Shown: piece after piece, positions 27,808 to 39,800 of the stretch | Layout of the letters: every line of letters begins with the position of its first letter | Position numbering within the stretch: the stretch's first letter is position 1 | NCBI GenBank assembly: GCA_914767715.1 | Contig: OU612068.1 | Location: 7,626,001 to 7,690,000 of the forward strand | Length of the DNA stretch: 64,000 nucleotides | DNA from: Membranipora membranacea | Taxonomy: Eukaryota; Bryozoa; Gymnolaemata; Cheilostomatida; Membraniporidae | Reading direction: 5' to 3' | The notes under the pieces: generated by a model | The model's database searches: none | What the model saw: the letters and a program-made list of their open reading frames with translations, nothing else | Told to the model about the DNA's origin: nothing | Program-made: the position numbers and the translations under genes

Positions 27808-30113
27808 ATGATGGAAGGGAAAGTTTCAGTTGAATATGATGCCAGTAAATGGAATACGAAACTTTGAGATTGGAAAAGATCACACTTGATCAGCAATTAT
27901 GTTCGTCGTCTCAATAACAAGGTGGGAAAACTCTAGACATTTGATCACACTCATTTAGATATGCCCTGCAGTCCAGAAGTCTTATGACTCTTATGAAGCG
28001 AAGACTTGTGGACTGCAGGGCTAATCATCAGATTGAACATATCAGTGACCATGTAGGATTTTAAGATTTTGAGTAAAATTCATGTATAAATGATTTTACT
28101 GCGATTTGTACTCGAGACTCTTTCCATCTTACCTCCTCCAATGATACCTCTGATATACTCCCGCTTATTTATCCTTATTATTACTCCCAATTATTTGTTT
28201 GACTTATTTCCGGATTGTCCCTCTACAGTTTTCTCTGAAAGAAAGTGTAACTAGGATGTGTCGTAAGCGCTCTCGCTGTAAATATATGATAATAATATAT
28301 GATTTTGCAAATATATATACATATGATATCTGATCTAAGATTTGCATCATTGGTTTTGATTTTACCTTAGATGAACGAGTAAAGTGGCCAGGGGGTCTGT
28401 AGGGGGGGGGGGGGGGTTGAGAGTTTGGGAGGCCCAAAATATTAGTGTGGTACACATTATACATATTCTCCGTAATATAAAATATCACGCGCCATCCTCA
28501 AATGAAAGAATCAAAACTTTATAAGAAATCTCCTTCTCATGATTGAAAGTGCTTTATCTTGTAGAATTGTTGTCCAAGGCACACACCATCCATTCTATGT
28601 CTATGTTCTGGGGCCATGCTTCGGAAAATGTCCTTAAACGAGTAATAGTCCTCCAAAAGGCTTTTGTAAAAGTAATTTTAAAGAAAAAAAATCCAGAGAT
28701 CATGTTCCAACCCTTTTTAAGACTTTAAATATAATGCCTTTGAATATGTTATTCCAATACTGCTCTTTAAAATTATTTTTAAGAACATTTTCGAATGAGT
28801 TTATCAACTCTCTAAAATCAGAACATGATTATAACACAAGATTAAATAATTTACGAACAAAAAAGGCCAAAAACAAGAGAGGTGAGAGGTCCCTGTTGTG
28901 CCATGGTGTCAACCTGTACAACAGGTACCTTATGAGGTGAAGACATGTACTCAGTCTGGTTCCTTGGGTGGCCTGGTGGCGCGCCAGTGGGAGGGGGTTT
29001 GATCGTGTCCAGGTTGGGATGTTTCGCTCTGTCGTTCCGCCAGGCGAGTGTTGCATCGAGTGTTCTAGTTGGGCAGTCTCTGTTCTAGCTTCGTGCTATC
29101 TGACTGTCCCATTGCTTTTTAACTTTCTATGTACCTTTGACACCGTTTTACTCATTCTAGTTTTTATAGCAAGCAATAAACACACACATAAAAAAAACAA
29201 TAAATGAGGGCTGTACTTTGACGGTCACACCATCACTTACGGACATAAATCCTTTACAATCACTAATAATACCGGCGTTGTCAGAAGGGAGCAGTATGGT
29301 GACTTTAACCAAGGAGTACACTGATAGGTGTTCCAGTTGGGCATATTGTGCTGAATAATCTAAAAATATCAACGGAAAGTTTGTGTTAGAGGATATCAGA
29401 TTTCTAGCACTATTGAACATGGTGTTAGCAGTAGTAGTAAGAGGCTAAGAAATAGTTGTATGCTGACTGTCAGCATTTGTTACATTGATACAAATTTATG
29501 GACTAGTGCTAAAATACATAGCATGGCTATTTGTGGAGATATGCCATCAGTATAAAACTTTGTGTCAAGATCTGACTGGAGCTTAAAATCTGGCAGCTTT
29601 ATGTTGTGCATTGATTGACGTCCCAGTAACAACCTTCGAAAACTCAGGCAAGCTTATTGACAAAAGTTTACAAGGGTCAGCTATTTCGTTTCTTAACTTG
29701 TGGAACAATCAAAGATGAGAAATGTGGTCCAGCAATCATACAGAAATAGCTGTACGCATGTTCAGGGTCAGATATGTTCCCCGAAACCATATAATATATG
29801 TCAGTGAATTGTTATAATTTTCTGGGATGACTCGGATCTTGGGTGCATTTCCAATACGCCTAATATAGGGTACTGAAAAATGGTTGTAATTTATATTTCC
29901 ATTTCATTATGATACATCCAGCAACTCTTGCAATGACATGTGCCTTATTGTACAACCGCCTCCCTCGACAACAGCCAAATGGTGATGTTTTCTTTTGGGA
30001 GAGAGGAGGGAACATTAGCAGAATAATCTGGGGTCTAATTAGATATATTTGGTAAACTCACCTCTGATTGGATGTCATTGACAAGCAATATTAACATATA
30101 CTATGACATATCT
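27808..30113 (-). pseudogene. Dead partial copy of the 16,714-22,610 membrane-protein gene
   Basis: Counterparts of at least five exons are visible. The copy near 30,052-30,113 has stops in all frames. The copy at 29,229-29,352 carries a small deletion, so its first part no longer joins in frame with its second part (PSDNAGIISDCKGFMS, against SADNSSIVSVCILFMS in the parent). The copy at 28,209-28,267 (RERLRHILVTLSF) has its donor changed from GTAAGT to ATAAGT. The copy near 27,800-27,835 has lost the AG acceptor. Promoter and first exons (the parent's 20.2-24.1 kb) are absent. A LINE tail lies within it. These lesions make expression of a full protein unlikely. Confidence 0.78.
28605..29196 (+). 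mobile_element. 5'-truncated LINE (non-LTR retrotransposon) tail
   Basis: Two broken frames (28,605-28,728 and 28,734-28,940) resemble the C-terminal part of Jockey/CR1-type pol proteins, with the landmark 'WGHASENVLKRVIVLQK' followed by a region rich in N, L and Y. A GC-richer 3' UTR and an A-rich tail ('aataaacacacacat' plus A-runs) follow. The homologous site in unit 1 (near 18,793-18,806) is empty. No catalytic part is present. Confidence 0.65.
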
Positions 30114-30834
30114 CTGTAAAATTAACCAGTTATGTCATATATGATCATAATTGATTCACATGATGATTTCTTATTGTACCCGACCAAGTTATGGCATGGC
30201 AGAAATGGGTCATGATGGTACATTTATCACTTATTTTAGTGTTCATATCTTTGGTACATTTTGTATGTTACAAAGGTGGTATTCTCTGTAAAAAAAATTA
30301 ATGGGACACAGATAGTCAAACGCGTTCTTATCTGTTTGGAGTTGGGATTTTAGATTATAGTTGATGAGTGAAGTGGCACTGACCCTAAAGGGTGAAATAT
30401 TATTTGTCATAACCTATCCCCCTCCATCAGCACAGCATAACTTCACAACCTCTTGAAATATAGAACATGCGGCATCACTTTGTGGTATGTACCTGTTTTT
30501 AGTGACTTAGTCAGTAGAAGTGGTAACCGACTAATAACTGGGTCTCTGTTGACTATAGCCTCAAATATCTAACAATGCTAGCAAGGAAGGAAGCTGTTAT
30601 ATCGACGGCGTTCCTCCTCTGTGCCAAGCTTCTGTTACTATTGTTGTAGTTTTATTCTGGTTCATTTTCTCAACTTTATTGGCACTCAAGATGATCTCTT
30701 ATGAAATTGTTGTATGCTTGTTTGTGTAGTTACTTACTTTTTATTAACTGCTTCATTTCCTAGCCATTATTGTGGTTATTTTTATATATGCAGGTATATA
30801 CCTTTTATATTTATTTCTATCACTACCGTACACC

Positions 30835-30925
30835 ACAGGCCATCTGTAGTTGGTACAAGTTCAGCGGTTGAGAGCCTTAGTGGTTGAGTGCCCCAGTGGT
30901 TGAGTGCCCCAGTGGTTGAGGCCTC
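30835..30925. mobile_element. GTGGTYGAG foldback family, copy 2 (truncated)
   Basis: Left end ACAGGCCATCTGTAGTTGGT, then three units of 'gtggttgagtgcccca'; the right inverted end is missing. Confidence 0.6.
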
Positions 30926-30934
30926 GAGGCCAGT

Positions 30935-31312
30935 TCGCAGTGCTAACTGGCCATCTATTTCATCTTGTATCAATCTCAAAGTTTGACTTTCACTAACTCA
31001 TCCAGATGCCCATTTAGCAACGAGCAGTTGTCCACACGGCATCCGGTGGATGCCAAATAGCCAAATAGGCATCCAGCTGGAAATCGGACATCAGGATGGG
31101 TTTGTTGACCTGATGATGGGTGTCTACAACCCTGGGACTTACATGTCTTTGCTTTGCCAATGTCCAGTAAATGGACATTGGCCCATGTCTCCAACCCATT
31201 CCCCTCTGTAACAAACCCAACCATAAGTTTCTATCAAATTGGTTTCCGGATGCCTTTTATGCAACCGCATTGTCAACCACCGTAAGCAATGCGGGCATCC
31301 GGATGGTTCCTT
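30935..31312. repeat. Dispersed repeat, copy 3
   Basis: Homologous to 25,195-25,490 and 3,213-3,530. It contains a short hairpin insert at 31,133-31,190. Confidence 0.55.
31133..31190. mobile_element. Remnant of the CATGGGC hairpin family
   Basis: 'cctgggacttacatgtcttt' followed by 'gccaatgtcca' matches the outer arm of the 56,112-56,567 palindrome, and folds back through 'tggacattggcccatg'. Confidence 0.65.
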
Positions 31313-31313
31313 A

Positions 31314-31445
31314 GCGCAGCAGCACACCTATGGCCAACTAAACCCCAGTAGTCGATGGACTGTAGTGAGATTCAAACCCACGACCTTCCACACTTGCATG
31401 CATGCTGAGGGACCGGGGCTCTAACCAACGCAACTGAGACGCCTC
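31314..31445 (-). mobile_element. SINE fragment
   Basis: tRNA-like head of the SINE family with degraded boxes ('gagattcaaacccacgacct' on plus), paralogous to the SINE at 25,085-25,895 but without the foldback inserts. Confidence 0.72.
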
Positions 31446-31790
31446 TCATCTGACGGTGATAAGACTTATCACTCTACGGTTCTGTTAACTGTAGACATAG
31501 ATAGTTAGTAGGTGAGGTCAAATAAATGCACTTATCATAATAAGAGCACATATTTTCCTACAGCTAATCTGATATAGAACTATGATATTGTCATTGTTAC
31601 CTGCAACTGCAATAACAGAAGCTTGCCCGTAAGACAATTCAATAAGAAGTTGAACCCCAGTCAAATACAAATTGTCAGGCCATCACATTTTTCTTTGTGC
31701 TGTAAATGGTCTGCTCATTTTAAACAAATGAATCACTGTCAAACAACTGCTGATTGGACATTTTCAGCTGAATGAAATCCGAACATCACC

Positions 31791-33765
31791 AAATCAGATA
31801 GTTTTAAATGAGACTGATATTAATTCAGAAGAGGATTCCTGCTTCATCAAAAAAATAAACACAACTACACAAAATCAAATCTATCATATTTTGAGTTAAA
31901 AATAGCCTCGACTGCTGGGGCACATGCCTCCTGGGGCACAAGACCGCTGGGGCACATGACCACTGGGTACATGGCCACTGGGCACATGACCACTGGGGCG
32001 CCTGACCACTTGGGCACACGACTACTGGACTTGCATGACCTGCAGAAGGCCTGTGATCTGATTTGATTGAATCAATTTATTCTGTTGATTTCTATTTACC
32101 ATTGATTATGTATGACCACTGATATATATTCATGGATTAGGGGAACATATCTGACCCTGAACGAACATATAATGGCAATTTATGTACTGTGTATTTTACC
32201 ACTGATCCATGGATTCAAATCAATGTGTATGACCGATTAATTTATAGGGGACAGGGATCTTTTCAGGTAACGGCTCACAAATCAAGTTATCAAGAGTATT
32301 ATGATTGCATGGCGTTAGCTGGTTATAGGGACAACTTTTAAAACTCCCTGCTGGTTGCCTGTGTTCTAGAGTTGTCCTCTAGTTTTCATTGAACAAACAA
32401 CCTGTAAAGTAATGTAAATTGTGGTTTTCTAAAAGGTTTTTGCATTTGTAACCTCGAAACTATAATATTCTAGTGTTGTCACTATTGTACAATTTCATTG
32501 GCTCATCAAGTTAAAGTCCATGTGTTATGTATATTTTTTATTTGAAGAAGCTGCTGAGTTAGAGGGTTCTTTAGGCTAGCTACTGGTTACTGCCATTTCA
32601 TCTTACCCGCTCCATCTGGTAAAGTTATCACATAACAAAACATCAAAAGGCTAATTCTGCCTCATTTGTTTGACCTAGAGAAGTTACAGGTATTTGAGAA
32701 GTAAAGTCATTTGTTGAACAAGACAAGTGGCAATTCTGAATAAGGAGGAAAATTATTACAGTGGAGTGAGGGAGTTGACACAGGAGGAGACTGTCTGTCA
32801 ATTTGGGGCTTGTGTGTGTGATTCCCAAGCCAATTTGCTACATGACAAAAGCTAGTGAAACTCATATTGATACCTACTGATGCAGCTATTATTCTAAGGA
32901 AAAGAAAGGTTATATATTAGATAAAGAGCTGCAGGGCATTTGGAGTGGAACTTTACTTTATCTGATAGTTCTTGATTGATTTAATCACCACAGTAATGAT
33001 GTTCAGAGATGAAAGCGATAACTAGATAGATACGATAGTGCCACCATTCTCCCTGGTACCACCACAGAAATTCTTTGGATAAAGTAATTCAGTAAGTATA
33101 TTAACATGTTTGCTTTCTATCACCAAACCTTTTACAAGCCCTGTCCATTGTTGCACAGGCTGGCTGTGTTATCGTGTGTGGAAATCCAACATGATCATAT
33201 AGTCTGCAAATGCCTGCTTGTAAGGAAGTCATTCCTTGCGCTTTGCCGTCTCTCAATGACATAAGCTATAATTTCAATTGCAACACCTAAAGTGTGGTAC
33301 ATAAGAATGGCGTGAGCTCCTCTTCGTCTTCAGGGTACTCCGACACGCCTTTCGGGGAAAAGCATAAGTTCGGATGGTTGGTGTTGTAGTTTGGTAGTGT
33401 TTGGCAAGGTTGGTTTGTCGTGTAGCTAGGTCTAATAAACGGATCAAAATTATCTGATAACAATGGATTAACAATACTACATAATATCTGACTCTGTTTT
33501 TCTTAGGCTTTAGGGAGGGGATCTTGTACAAGGCTCAAATGAGGCTTTGAGAAAATACTGTTATACTGAAGAGCATCAGTTCAGTTTATAAACTGAAGTG
33601 ACTTGATTCATGCTATGCAGACTTGTACAATTACATATGTGACAGTAGTGTCTGCTCTCCTCCATGAAATAACAACACCTTATGGTACAGATCCAAAATA
33701 ATAATAACACGGTTTGCTTAGATTAGAACACCAGTTTAATCTTGTTATCTCTGTTTTTGTTCCAG
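31791..33765. other. Intergenic, no supported gene
   Basis: Apart from the repeat at 31,905-32,054, nothing recognisable. 5' untranslated or upstream exons of the rabphilin-like gene may lie here; the frame of its first exon stays open leftward to the acceptor at 33,765. Confidence 0.4.
31905..32054. mobile_element. GTGGTYGAG foldback family, copy 3
   Basis: About eight units of 'tggggcacatgaccac' type (reverse orientation of copies 1 and 2), ending in 'actggacttgcat' and 'gcagaaggcctgt', the family's terminal sequence in inverse. Confidence 0.65.
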
Positions 33766-33835
33766 CCAGACGACGAGTGTTACCAGTGTTGTCCTTGTGA
33801 CACCCTCATCTGGTTTTGAGATAATACTTCACACC

Positions 33836-36800
33836 ATGACAGATTTTTCACGCAATCAGCTCAGTTCGGTGACCATGAAAGGAAATCAAGTAGATAGATG
33901 GGTCATACCTAATGACCGGCAGCTGTTACTACGCTCTAAGTATGTATCAGATGTTTCTGCTGTCCTATCTTTCACTGAATTGTGGGTGCTTAAAATCTGT
34001 CAACCTATCTTCATTTATGACATACAGTTATAGTAGATCCTTTCTTTGTTTCTCATGTTTTCACATTTGTGGTGTTCACAAAAAATGTTTCAGCACATCC
34101 ACATGAATGCACCCGAGTTGGCAGTTGCTGACAGAATACTCTCTTCTGTATGTCAAGGACACAGTTCAGTCAATAGTTTTAAAATTTGTTGTTGGAAGTC
34201 AGTGAAATCAGTGAGTTAATACAAGGATGTAATGGTAGGTCGTGATGAGTAGGATGGTAGATTTAATTAAATAGACATTTCTGTCCCTGATAGGCCACTC
34301 CATATGGATGGAATCTTTACCATTACACAACCTAGTAGTGTCACATGTTCTCTAACATGGGAGTGTCATGTTTTGTGCAAACAAACATACCAGTGAAAAG
34401 TAGTCACTAGTCATTCAGGTGATATTTGATTGTCATCCTAAAGTTGTAAATTTTATGTAGTGTCATATGTGTCATGAAATATATGCAACTTGTCTCACTT
34501 CTGGTTCTTGGTCAATGACTCAAAATTCTATCAGAACCAGGGCTTACTTTGATGAGACCATTGATATTTGTGTGATTTATATTTAGATTGGGAACAGGCT
34601 GGTCAGTGAGGACCAATCGCTCAGACAGTTATACATTCCATCATGAGCAGACTCCGCCTCTTACAGAAGATGAGCTTCATCACATATTCACAGTTGTGTC
34701 CAAGGCAAATACTCTCGAAGTTACTGAGAAACGGAGGATTGGGTGAGTTATGCTATATTAATCTCACATACAACTGCCCTGTTGCCTTTCAATAACAGTT
34801 CAATTAGCCAGATGTGAGTGTCAAGTGAACCCATCTTCTTGTGATCTGTCAAAAAATAATGACAACAAAAAATACCGACATTTATACACATAAAAAAAAG
34901 GTAAAAAGCTTTTCAGATGGAACATATTTTCACAGGTCTAAAAGAGAAGGATAATATCTTTTTAATAGTCATTTGGTGATTAATAGAAGATTTTACTCCC
35001 AAGTTTTTAATAAAGGCACCATGATAAACTCAAATCAATATTTATTTGAGGAAAAAACTGATAACCGTTTATGATCTTTACCATCATATCTCACAATAGT
35101 GACAAAATCACTTGAGGATCAGTTTGCTGCTCAGCCTCTTGTTGAAATGAGATAGATAAGGTCAATTTACCAAAGATGCTTGCGTCATTGAATGTCATAC
35201 TCAGTTTTTATATTTTACCCCTGTTGTGCAGTGCTCAAGGTAATGGCTTTTTATGGAATTTGTTACGCAGTTGACCCAGATGACCGTCTGGGAGTTGCGG
35301 AAATGCGGCAACACAATATATCCGTAAAGATTGTGCCTGTGAGAGATTTTTCTCCTTCCTACTAGAATGTATATTAGTTTCACTGCACATTTTGTTTATA
35401 TTACTTAGTTTCCATGTTTTAGCTCCCTTGTGAATCACTATGAGAGATTGAAGGAACGTTGCCATGGTGATGGATTGACCAATTGTTATTTGTGTGGGTC
35501 AAAATTCCACAAATTCAGATCTCACTCTCAGATATGTCATGACTGCCTTCATGTAAGTATTGCAGTGCTTTCTTAGGAATTACGTGGAAATAATAAATAT
35601 AAATTACGGGAAATTTCTAATAAATAATCATTCGATTTATGTCATTCTATTTAAAACAACAATCTTCACAATATCCAGCTAACTCCGTAGGCCTCCCATC
35701 ATACACCACATGTCACTTTACTTGAGTAACAAAATAATTGTGTGAGAAACGATTAATATCCCAACCAGAAACTAAGACTAACAAAACCATAATCAATAGT
35801 AATATGAAGGTAGATTGTGCCATATAGTGTCAATTGTTCTTGCAGCATCACACGTCATGTTGTTCATTATCACTTTCGCAAGCAGGTCTGTCTTCACACC
35901 GGTTCTGTTGTCTTCTGGCATCTTGTCTGGTCACCAATGGGGGTCACGCACAACAGAATATTACACAACAGATTATCGCACCTTCTTAAATTTGCCGTTT
36001 ATAGTGACTGTCCAAACCTGGTTTTATGAGTGATTGAATATTGAAGTGTTCCTGGTATATCCCCAGTGGATCGCTGTATACTCTCCTATCCCTGCTCAGA
36101 GGTTCATACTTTGTTGTTGTAGGGTGTTTGTTCACAGTGCTTTGTGGAGACATACAACAGTACAAAGGAGAAGACAATTCGATGTAAAATTTGTAGTGAA
36201 AAACGTGAGGTTAGTGAGCCTAGCAGCCCGAGTAAGCAGTGTGGACACTAGTGAGAAAGAATTTGACACACGTATACTCTATCATATGCTCCCAGTGGCA
36301 CCAGTGATTTCACCTGGCAACTCCTACATGAAATTGCATTCAAAACTTAAATGCAATGTATTATATCAAGCTCTATGATCAAAATTCCAATCATGTACTC
36401 CGAATATCATCATCACATGCCAACTTAATCCTCAGGGAAATGTTCCATGAAGACTAATCATTGAATTTGCAAAGCTGCTGTAGAGTTAAAATCCTACAAA
36501 ATGACATTTGGTTGTTAACTTCTGGATATATCATCGATTGTATTTTTGTTGTTTTAGTTATGGAAAAAATCTGGTGCTTGGTTCTTTGGGGATATTCCTC
36601 CCCATACTGCTGTATCAGGTAACCAGACTACTAATATGCACGAGTCGACCCGACCTCTCACACCTAAGACCAGTCCTCGAGCAGCCCGTCGCAACGCTGC
36701 TGTGCCTGTACACCATAGGAATGATATTAAAGAGGAGGATGAGACAACTTCAACTGGATTCGGAGATAAAGTTCAGATACACATCCATAGATATAAATCA

Positions 36801-39800
36801 GGTAGCCTGTCACATGACATATATATATATATGATATTACATTCTCGATGGTTCTTATGTGCTAATTTTCCTGGGAATGCGCTCTCTAACAAGCCTGATA
36901 ATGATATGACACCTCCCCTCGAGGGCCTATAGTTGTACATTTTGACCAGCAATGACGCTCAGCAATGCTCTGTGGCCTTTTTAAAGCTCATGGGAAAAGC
37001 CATTTACGAGTGGACTGAACTGTGTCGGCGGAATAAGATTGTGTTGAATGAATGAAAAATACAATCATGGCATGTTGTATTATCTCAATGATGCTGGTAG
37101 ATGCCATGTCATATTAGACGCAATTATATTGATACATGATGGCGCAGCAATAACATGCTGGGGAGAGGAAACTGCCCACTCAGACTCAATGACTGTGCGA
37201 TTGTCTGTATTGCGTACAGAGAATTTTCAGGTCCATCAATCACGGATCGAATCAATGAAGCTTTTGATTGTTTGGCAACTCTTTGAACTTTATTGCTAAA
37301 TTACCTATGATGCACTTGTTGCCTGATACCTCCAAGATATTATGATGCATTGATGATGCATAGATAGACCATACACCAGATGTGAGACATGCTGGAAAAA
37401 ATTGCACATATCTAAATTACCTGAACTAAAACAGCCTGGGTACCATGCTGCCATATGGAAACTGCGAGTGGGACACCAAAATCAGCACTTGGAACCAAAG
37501 CCTCCCTTTTTTCACTATCACTGATGATATGTATATATTTGTATGTAGGGATGTATATATATGTATGCAGGGATGTATATATTTATATGTAGGGATATAT
37601 ATATATATATCTGTATGTAGGGATGTATTCTGATGATGATTCTGATGACACTGATGATGATGGAGAGGATAGTAGTAATGGTAGCTATACAGGATCTCTT
37701 CTTCGCTTCAAACGAGGTATTAAATTATAAACATTTATGATATATTATTTATGGTATCAACCTCTACCCTTGATTTATGTATGATGCGAGCTTTATGTGC
37801 TTGTCAAGTGTAGAGTGCCATTGAGTCAAGGCAAGGCTCTCTGTCCAAGGAGAAACAAACAACCTGATAGGTGTGAAGCTCAGACTCTACTGCGACACTG
37901 GTGAATGTTAAGCCTGGTAGGACAGGGTTTTTTTCCTGTGTACAGTGTAATACCACATGTTAGAACATTGTCACCAATCCCCCATATGGAAACAACAACT
38001 TTGTTTATGAAATTTGTGTTATTCCAAGTGAATTTGATTGCGTTTTGTGATTACTGATAACTGGTCTTTCCATTCTCAGAGCATGTAAGCCTTATAATTA
38101 CAGTGAACTCTAAGTTACCGCTGTAATTCAATGCATGAGACAGTCTGCCGCTATGTAGCCTTGATCGTTGTCAATGTTATTAAGTGTCAGTTTCCGTTTA
38201 TATTTTACAATTTGTCCCCAAGGGGATAATTTACTACAGCATAGCTGCTGTATAACTCTCATAAAGCACTGATCTTTACGGTTAATTAGTTTGCTTAGTC
38301 CCAAAGCAGATTTGTTTATCAATGAAGAAAATTAAATTGTACTCAATTGTTGATAACACCCAGGATTGAAACAGCTCGTGTCATGCACATTCACGAACAT
38401 GATGTAATGATGTAAACCTGTGATATTGTTATGTGCGGGACGGAAGTTTGCACATATTCACCAGATTATTTAAGCCAGTGGGGGGGGGGAGACTTATTCT
38501 AGTGAAATTGCAGAAACCCCATCCCATGTGTTGACACCATACAGTTATAACACACTTTGTATATAATGACCGTGTGTTTGACACACTCACTGAAGAAGAG
38601 GGAGTCTATCCAATCCCTTATATAATAACTAATAGCATCAGTACTTGATTGTAGACACTGGTACGGACCAGCCTTTGAGGTACTAGACTGTAGTGTGCAC
38701 CGCTTCACGTGTTCAGTTTATGCTTTTACAAATTGATGTTGCTGCATTCGTTGTTTTAATTTAGTTACATTGTTTGGAAATAACCAGATACTATGGATAT
38801 ATAGTCTATACAGTCTCTGGTATAACATTGAATGTCCTGTAATAGAAGCGCAGATATTTGTATCACATCTTCAATCAATGGAAAGAATTTACCCAACTTG
38901 TGATTTGCTACAACTATATTTGTTGCGCATTGCGGCAGAGTGTCTGACCATGTCACCTAGAGACATCAGTGCCAGCTCCCAGGTCCAGTTTGTCTGTATC
39001 TGATATTCTAGATAGGTATTATGTATGCACCATCAGAGGTCACTAGCGAATCGCGCCCTACCGTGCGCTTTCAAGAGATGTAACCCACAATTCCCATTGC
39101 CCGCTGAGCATTACGTATAATCAGCATAGTCTAGACTAGCTTTCATGATAGATATGAAAGAAGTACTGATGAAGCGGCATATATGAGCTACAGAATTACT
39201 TACGGTCTGAGACCTATAACCAAGTTATTATCATATTGTCAGCGTGTCAAATCATGTTTTCATTGTTGTCTAAAGTTGGCCAACAATCAGGTGTCAGCAT
39301 TGGATGTTAGATTCCATGCAGAGCACATATGGAATAAGCAGGCCATTTCCACAATTAGCCAATGTGTTTAATTGTTTCTAGGGTTCATTGATGCCATATC
39401 TTGCTAATTGTCCAAAGGTTGTTAACATGGAAATAAATGAGCTGCTTGTCAATTTTATAAGCGGCTTTGCACACTGACATAATATAGGAGAGAAATAACA
39501 TCATGTTGATTGTGGTGTGGGATGTTTTCCTTCAGATTGAATTAGATTTACCTACAAGCAAGACTACTACCGTCTGTAAACTTGATAACGCCATGTGAGC
39601 TGACTTGCGTCAAATAGGAAGGGGTTTGATTCAAGAGTGCCAGAATCCTTAACTGAAGTTAATTGAAATTAATTGCACTATACCCAAAGCTTAGTATTGC
39701 AATGATCCATCTTAGTTTTTCTCTTACTTTCCCCAGCCATCGGCCTTCTATAGTATCTTCAGCATACTCTCTAGCAGAAAGCTACTCTGGTAATTTGAAA

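Larger units (their letters stand above)
27700..30340. repeat. Segmental duplication, unit 2 left part
   Basis: Partner of 17,150-20,205, same orientation. It carries a LINE tail absent from unit 1 and lacks the SINE and U2-like inserts. Confidence 0.85.
30470..31790. repeat. Segmental duplication, unit 2 right part
   Basis: Partner of 24,130-26,345, lacking the foldback-rich inserts of that copy but carrying its own hairpin remnant at 31,133-31,190. Confidence 0.85.
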
